From: Phycisphaerae bacterium
Lineage (GTDB): Bacteria; Planctomycetota; Phycisphaerae; Phycisphaerales; SM1A02
Assembly (NCBI GenBank): GCA_016795065.1
Contig: JAEUIU010000086.1
Coordinates: 117,930-181,929 of the forward strand
Reading direction: 5' to 3'
DNA length: 64,000 nucleotides
Shown here: positions 59,720 to 64,000 of the stretch, in pieces
How positions within the stretch are numbered: position 1 is the first letter of the stretch
Layout: every line of letters starts with the position of its first letter
Made by a program: the position numbers and the translations under genes
The notes under the pieces: generated by a model
Told to the model about the DNA's origin: nothing
The model's database searches: none
The model's input: only the letters and a program-made list of their open reading frames with translations

Positions 59720-60391
59720 ATGAACGACATGAGAAGCGACGCGAAGGCGTGGGGGCAAGGTTCCGTTGCCGCCCTCGTTCCAGACTTTGATGCGATCTAC
59801 CGCACCGGCCTGACCGGTAGCGGCGGAATCCCTTGGGATGACGGACAGCCGAATCCGCTCTTCATGCAGTGGCTCGATCGCTCGGCTCACGACGTGGTCC
59901 GGCCGGGGGCGCGGGTTGCCGTCGTCGGCTGCGGCTTCGGGCATGACGCCAAGGCGCTTCTCGCCCGCGGGTACGACGTCACCGCCTTCGACCTGAGTCC
60001 GACCGCAATCGAGCACGCCAAGCGATTGCATTCCGATTGGGAGTCGTCCTTCTGCGTTGCCGATCTCTTCGGCCTGCCTTCGCGCTGGAAGCGACGCTTC
60101 GATCTCGTGGTCGAGATCTACACCATTCAATCGCTGCCGCCCGAGACTCGCCGGGGAAGCATCGGCGCGATCGAGTCGCTGCTGCATCCGCACGGATCGC
60201 TCTTTCTCCTGTGCCGAGCCAGCGACCATCCGGTCTCGATCGACGAGGGCCCGCCGTGGGCACTGACCGCCGACGAGGTTCGGGACCTCGCGGCCAGCAT
60301 CAACTACGAGCCCGTGGACGGCATCGAACTGCTGGTTGACGATGAGACGCCCGCCAAGCGTCGTTTCCGAACGCTCCTGCGCCGAGCCTGA
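59720..60391 (+). CDS. TPMT-like class I methyltransferase
   Basis: A 223-residue SAM-dependent methyltransferase. The N-terminal GSGGIPWDDGQPNPLF segment resembles the thiopurine/thiol methyltransferase group. VAVVGCGFGHDAKALLARG binds SAM, and VTAFDLSPTAIEHAK carries the acidic residue. Substrate unknown; thiol, halide or tellurite-type acceptors are known for relatives. A strong ribosome-binding site, AAGGAG at 59709-59714 with a 5-base spacer, fixes ATG 59720; the open frame to 59312 is not coding. Confidence 0.88.
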   Translation: MNDMRSDAKAWGQGSVAALVPDFDAIYRTGLTGSGGIPWDDGQPNPLFMQWLDRSAHDVVRPGARVAVVGCGFGHDAKALLARGYDVTAFDLSPTAIEHAKRLHSDWESSFCVADLFGLPSRWKRRFDLVVEIYTIQSLPPETRRGSIGAIESLLHPHGSLFLLCRASDHPVSIDEGPPWALTADEVRDLAASINYEPVDGIELLVDDETPAKRRFRTLLRRA

Positions 60392-60450
60392 CCGGCCGTC
60401 TGCGACGCCATCAGGTCACGCAAGGTGGCCGACTCGGTCACAATGTCGGC

Positions 60451-61074
60451 GTGAAGACCCGTGACCTCCTCTGGAAGGGACGCCGACGTACCTTCGTGAC
60501 CGCCGATACCCACTTCGGGGACACGGTCGCCCTCCGCAAGTTCAGTCGGCCATTCGGCTCGGTCGACGCTGCCGACAAGGCTTTGGTGGCGGCGATCAAT
60601 GCACGGGTCGGGAGGCAGGACATTCTCCTCCACGTCGGCGACCTCTTCGGCGACTGCGAGTGGACCCGCTCGGAGCGGCTGAAGGCGAAGCGGCTGCGGG
60701 ATGCCATCCTCTGTCGCCGGATCGTCCTCGTGAGCGGCAACACCGACCCGGTTGGCGAGCGGTGGTTCGACGCGATGCTGCACGAGTCCCACCAGATCCT
60801 CTCCTGGCGCGGCTGGCCGGGCGAGGAGCGCACCCGCGTCGTGGCCTGTCACTACCCGATGCGCCAGTGGCAAGGGTGGCCGAGCGGCGCCCTGCACCTC
60901 TATGGTCATGTCCACGGCACGCTTGCCGAGCAGGATCGCTCGACGGATGTCGGCGTCGACTGCTGGAACTACGCGCCGCTGGATCTGGCTCGGCTTCTGA
61001 CAACGCTCAAGCGACGGCCATTCGCATGCCCGAAGACCTGGCCTCGCCAGCAGCCGAGTTCCGAGCCGATCTGA
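60451..61074 (+). CDS. Small metallophosphoesterase
   Basis: A 207-residue calcineurin-fold phosphoesterase. Motifs: TADTHFGD, HVGDLFGD, SGNTD (Thr-Asp where GNHD is common), CHYPMRQW and YGHVHG, then VGVDCW. This matches the group of small phosphatases and phosphodiesterases that includes phage-type and YfcE-like enzymes. The start is GTG 60451. The next gene follows 18 bases later. Confidence 0.85.
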   Translation: MKTRDLLWKGRRRTFVTADTHFGDTVALRKFSRPFGSVDAADKALVAAINARVGRQDILLHVGDLFGDCEWTRSERLKAKRLRDAILCRRIVLVSGNTDPVGERWFDAMLHESHQILSWRGWPGEERTRVVACHYPMRQWQGWPSGALHLYGHVHGTLAEQDRSTDVGVDCWNYAPLDLARLLTTLKRRPFACPKTWPRQQPSSEPI

Positions 61075-61092
61075 CCGACCTTGCCGTCACCC

Positions 61093-61848
61093 ATGCCCAC
61101 CTCCCCACTCGAGCTTCCCAGGCACTGGTACGCGATGACGCGCGTTGCCATGCGGTGCTTTGCGTTCGGGTCGTTGCTCTTGGCCTGTTCATTCGTAGCC
61201 TGGTGGCTGATGCTCCTTCCGACCGTCGAGCCGATCCGTCCGGTCGTGGCGATCTTCTACGACCGATGGACCCTCGCCCTCGGCCTTCTCTGCCAGTCGC
61301 TCGGCGTCGCCGCGTGGGCCCGGGCGTGGGTCACGATCCCTCGCGTGTTGCCCCTCCTGTCGCTACTCGTCGGCATCGCCCTCATTGCCATCACTGGCTA
61401 CCGCGAAGTGCACGCACCGGCATCCGGGACGCCGCAAGTTCTTCACGCCATGATCGGACTCAGCTCCGTCGTCCTCCTCCTCTTCGGGCTGCGCGGCGCG
61501 AAACAGTCCTTCGGGCCGGTGGTGACCCTCTTCGGCCTTGAAACCGAGGCGGCCCGCATGGCCCGCGTTCTTCGTTGGGTGGCCTACGTGACACTTGCCT
61601 TCGGGCTCCTCCTTCCCTTCACACCCAAGCTCTTCGGCGACTCGACGCCCCATGCCTGCGCGCTGCGGGTGGCGGCGACGGGTGCTCTCGCGTTTGCCGC
61701 GCCGTTGCTCGTGACCGCGGCCTCGTCGCTTCTTTTCCTGCACGGGTTGCGAAGCCGCGAGGGGCTCGCCCCGGCGTGCCTCCGATGTGGTTATCCGCGC
61801 CCGGCAGGCGAGCGATGTCCGGAGTGTGGTGCCCTGGCAAAGCGGTGA
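61093..61848 (+). CDS. Membrane protein with C-terminal zinc ribbon
   Basis: A 251-residue protein of unknown function with about six membrane segments (roughly residues 22-45, 55-75, 85-105, 120-140, 165-185, 200-225). It ends in a zinc-ribbon motif, CLRCGYPRPAGERCPECG, with four cysteines in the C-x2-C..C-x2-C pattern. Short ribbons of this type occur at the ends of many Phycisphaerae proteins. The start is ATG 61093; the frame extends 12 bases to a TTG. Confidence 0.8.
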   Translation: MPTSPLELPRHWYAMTRVAMRCFAFGSLLLACSFVAWWLMLLPTVEPIRPVVAIFYDRWTLALGLLCQSLGVAAWARAWVTIPRVLPLLSLLVGIALIAITGYREVHAPASGTPQVLHAMIGLSSVVLLLFGLRGAKQSFGPVVTLFGLETEAARMARVLRWVAYVTLAFGLLLPFTPKLFGDSTPHACALRVAATGALAFAAPLLVTAASSLLFLHGLRSREGLAPACLRCGYPRPAGERCPECGALAKR

Positions 61849-61909
61849 AGTCACGTCGACGGCGATGGTCGGCGGCAGCGGGCGGCTTCTGTCAGAATGC
61901 GGAACTCGC

Positions 61910-62365
61910 ATGAACCGTGACGCCAGCCAGTCCCCCCAGCGACCCCCGACGCCCAAGAGCGTTCTGCAGGTCGGCACCGAGATTCGGGTTCGCTACTGCG
62001 AATGCGACCCGATGAACGTGGCCCATCACAGCGTCTACCCGATCTGGTTTGAGATGGGTCGGACCGAGTTGCTGCGGGCAAGCGGCCGGACCTATCGCGA
62101 GTTCGAGGAGGCGGGCATCTTCCTTGCGGTCGTCTCGCTCTCGATCAAGTACAAGCGGCCCGCGAAGTACGACGACCTGCTCACGCTCATCACCCGGCTC
62201 CGCGACGTCGGCCATGTGAAGATCGAGCACACCTACGAGTTGCGCCGCGGCGACGACGTCCTGGCCACCGGCGAGTCGACCCTCGCCTGCCTCGACCGCG
62301 AGGGGCGCGCCCGCCCGCTCCCGGAACTCTTGCGGGCCGGCATCGGCGGCAGGGCGGCAAGCTGA
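61910..62365 (+). CDS. Hot-dog-fold acyl-CoA thioesterase (YbgC/FadM type)
   Basis: A 151-residue thioesterase. The active-site region is YCECDPMNVAHHSVYPIWFEMGR, with the catalytic Asp in CDPM, followed by the central hot-dog helix. A Pro-rich N-terminus of 20 residues precedes it. It should hydrolyse acyl-CoA or acyl-ACP thioesters. ATG 61910 is used; the frame extends upstream. The ABC-F gene begins one base after its stop, so the two are probably co-transcribed. Confidence 0.9.
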   Translation: MNRDASQSPQRPPTPKSVLQVGTEIRVRYCECDPMNVAHHSVYPIWFEMGRTELLRASGRTYREFEEAGIFLAVVSLSIKYKRPAKYDDLLTLITRLRDVGHVKIEHTYELRRGDDVLATGESTLACLDREGRARPLPELLRAGIGGRAAS

Positions 62366-62366
62366 C

Positions 62367-64000
62367 ATGGCCCTTCTCCGCATCAACCAACTCGTTGCCG
62401 GCTACGGCGGCGTCCCGCTTCTTGATCACGTTGACCTGACGGTCGAGCGAAACGACCGCGTCGCCCTCGTCGGACGCAACGGCGCAGGCAAGAGCACGCT
62501 CCTCAAGGTGCTCGCGGGCGAACTCACCCCCGACGCTGGGGAGCTCTGGCGCGAGTCGGGCATCCGCGTCGCCACGCTCCTCCAGCAGGTGCCGATCGGG
62601 CTTGGCGGGACGGTCTTTGACATCGTCGCCAGTGGACTCGGGAAGGGCGGTGATGCCCTCGCGAAGTTCCATCGCGCCCAACATGACCACGACGAGGTCG
62701 CTCTGCACGACGCTCAGGCAATTCTCGACGCGACCGACGGCTGGGCCAGGCTGCATCAGATCGAGGCGACAATCGACCGGCTGTCGATGGATCCCGACGC
62801 CGAGATCGCCTCGCTCTCGGCGGGTCTCAAGCGGCGGGCGATGCTCGGCCGGGCGATCGTGATCGAGCCGGATCTCCTCCTCCTCGACGAACCAACCAAC
62901 CACCTCGACATTGCCAGCATTGGCTGGCTCGAGGACTTCCTCCTCAAGTGGAACGGGGCCCTTCTCTTTGTCACCCACGATCGCCGCTTCCTGGGTCGCC
63001 TGGCGACGCGGATCATCGAGGTCGACCGCGGCAACCTGCGCGGCTGGGCCTGCGACTACAAGACCTTTCTCGAGCGGCGCGAGGCCGAACTCGATGCCGA
63101 GGAGAAGCAGAACGCCCTCTTCGACAAGCGGCTCGCCGCCGAAGAAGTCTGGATCCGCACCGGAATCAAGGCCCGGCGCACGCGAAACGAAGGACGCGTT
63201 CGAGCCCTTGAGGCCCTTCGCAGCGAGCGAAGCCAGCGCCGCGAACGGGCCGGTTCGGTCCGCATGGTCGCCCAAGAGGCCGATCGCAGCGGGCAGCTCG
63301 TTGCCGAGGCGACCAATGTCAGCTTCGCCTATCCCGACGGCCCGACGATCGTCCGCGACCTGAGCACGATCGTGTCGCGCGGTGACCGCATCGGCATCGT
63401 CGGCAGCAACGGCGCCGGCAAGACGACGCTCATTCGCCTGCTGCTGGGCGAACTTGCGCCGATCGAAGGCAAGGTCCGGCTCGGCACTAAGCTCGAGATC
63501 GGCTACTTCGACCAGTTGCATGCCGGGCTCGAGGAGCGGAAGAGCGTGCAGGAGAACCTGACCGGCACCGACACACTGGTGATCGGCGGGCGCTCGCGGC
63601 ACGTGATCGGCTACCTCGGCGATTTCCTGTTCACCCCGGATCGGGCCCGTTCGCCGGTGGCCCTTCTCTCGGGCGGCGAACGCAACCGACTGCTGCTGGC
63701 CAAGCTCTTCTCGCGCCCTGCAAACCTGCTCGTGCTTGACGAGCCCACCAACGATCTCGACGCCGAGACGCTCGACCTCCTTGAGGAGTTGCTCGCGGAG
63801 TTCAACGGCACGGTGCTGATGGTCAGCCACGACCGCGAGTTCCTCAACCGCACCGTGACCAGCCTTCTCGTCTTCGAGGGCGATGGCGTGGTCAAGGAGT
63901 ACGCCGGTGGCTACGACGACTACGTGCGGGTAAGCGGCCGGACGGCCCCGCCCCCCATCGACCGCCGCGAGATCGCCGCCGAACTCGGCAAGCCCGCTCC
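62367..64000 (+). CDS. uup: ABC-F family ATPase, Uup type (cut by window edge)
   Basis: At least 544 residues; the C-terminus lies outside the window. Two ABC domains are fused: GRNGAGKST with LLDEPTNHLD, and GSNGAGKTT with VLDEPTNDLD. Signature sequences are LSAGLKRR (first domain, Ala for Gly) and LSGGERNR. There is no membrane domain. The linker (about 245-310) is charged and helical, as in Uup. Uup-type proteins act on ribosomes or branched DNA. The missing part should include a coiled-coil DNA-binding tail. Confidence 0.92.
   Translation, partial: MALLRINQLVAGYGGVPLLDHVDLTVERNDRVALVGRNGAGKSTLLKVLAGELTPDAGELWRESGIRVATLLQQVPIGLGGTVFDIVASGLGKGGDALAKFHRAQHDHDEVALHDAQAILDATDGWARLHQIEATIDRLSMDPDAEIASLSAGLKRRAMLGRAIVIEPDLLLLDEPTNHLDIASIGWLEDFLLKWNGALLFVTHDRRFLGRLATRIIEVDRGNLRGWACDYKTFLERREAELDAEEKQNALFDKRLAAEEVWIRTGIKARRTRNEGRVRALEALRSERSQRRERAGSVRMVAQEADRSGQLVAEATNVSFAYPDGPTIVRDLSTIVSRGDRIGIVGSNGAGKTTLIRLLLGELAPIEGKVRLGTKLEIGYFDQLHAGLEERKSVQENLTGTDTLVIGGRSRHVIGYLGDFLFTPDRARSPVALLSGGERNRLLLAKLFSRPANLLVLDEPTNDLDAETLDLLEELLAEFNGTVLMVSHDREFLNRTVTSLLVFEGDGVVKEYAGGYDDYVRVSGRTAPPPIDRREIAAELGKPA

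Noticed and set aside
62190..63830. Minus-strand open frame of 546 codons opposite the ABC-F gene
   Set aside because: Antisense shadow of a strongly conserved ATPase; no domain of its own.

Overview
The window is about 64 kb of GC-rich bacterial DNA that fits the phylum Planctomycetota, most likely class Phycisphaerae. The signs are two secreted proteins ending in paired GDLNGDG..DLAILLG dockerin-like repeats, a planctomycete-type ECF sigma factor, two adjacent and different clpP genes, a signal peptidase I with a large inserted domain, and an exosortase fused to an EpsI-like domain inside an exopolysaccharide locus. No rRNA, tRNA, CRISPR array, insertion sequence or phage gene was recognised.

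Layout. 0.3-4.5 kb: a methyltransferase and an acyl carrier protein fused to a sulfatase-modifying-factor (SUMF1/FGE-like) domain, facing a lipoprotein with SGNH-hydrolase-like blocks. 4.6-9.3 kb: a remnant division/cell-wall cluster read leftwards (rsmH, LysM protein, ftsL-like, ftsI), closed by a very good intrinsic terminator. 9.4-22.8 kb: an exopolysaccharide/exosortase locus, also leftwards (Wza-like exporter, exosortase-EpsI fusion, a 1585-residue TPR protein, Wzc-like protein, sugar-nucleotide epimerase, WecA-like glycosyl-phosphate transferase). 23-35 kb: mostly housekeeping genes (pyrB, a lipoprotein, holA, an FHA-GAF-histidine kinase, clpP1-clpP2, a CPBP protease, trpC, apaG, an aldehyde dehydrogenase, a DinB-like protein, an SDR protein). 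35-40 kb: two dockerin-tailed secreted proteins and signal peptidase I. 40-47 kb: a PSP1-domain protein, der and a tightly overlapping sugar operon (epimerase, acyltransferase, two GT2 glycosyltransferases). 47-64 kb: cysS, an orphan ECF sigma factor, mnmE, yidC, a phosphoesterase, lpd, an SPFH protein, an unknown membrane-protein pair, a methyltransferase, a second phosphoesterase, a zinc-ribbon membrane protein, a thioesterase and an ABC-F ATPase that runs off the right edge.

How the parts work together. The 9.4-22.8 kb block has initiation (WecA-like), precursor modification (epimerase), chain-length control (Wzc-like), export (Wza-like) and a C-terminal sorting enzyme (exosortase), so it looks like a coupled surface-polysaccharide and protein-sorting system. 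The 42-47 kb block is probably a second glycan-assembly set. The dockerin-tailed proteins are candidate cell-surface cargo, although neither has a visible PEP-CTERM signal.

The most unusual items are the ACP-SUMF1 fusion without the catalytic cysteines of true FGE, the Wzc-like protein with a broken Walker A motif, a ClpP with Asn in place of the catalytic Asp, a perfect hairpin that would bury the ribosome-binding site of an SDR protein that itself lacks the SDR Tyr and Lys, a family of intergenic repeats (one pair inverted), and an unknown two-gene membrane pair at 57.3-59.5 kb. All family assignments come from reading motifs by eye; no database search was run.
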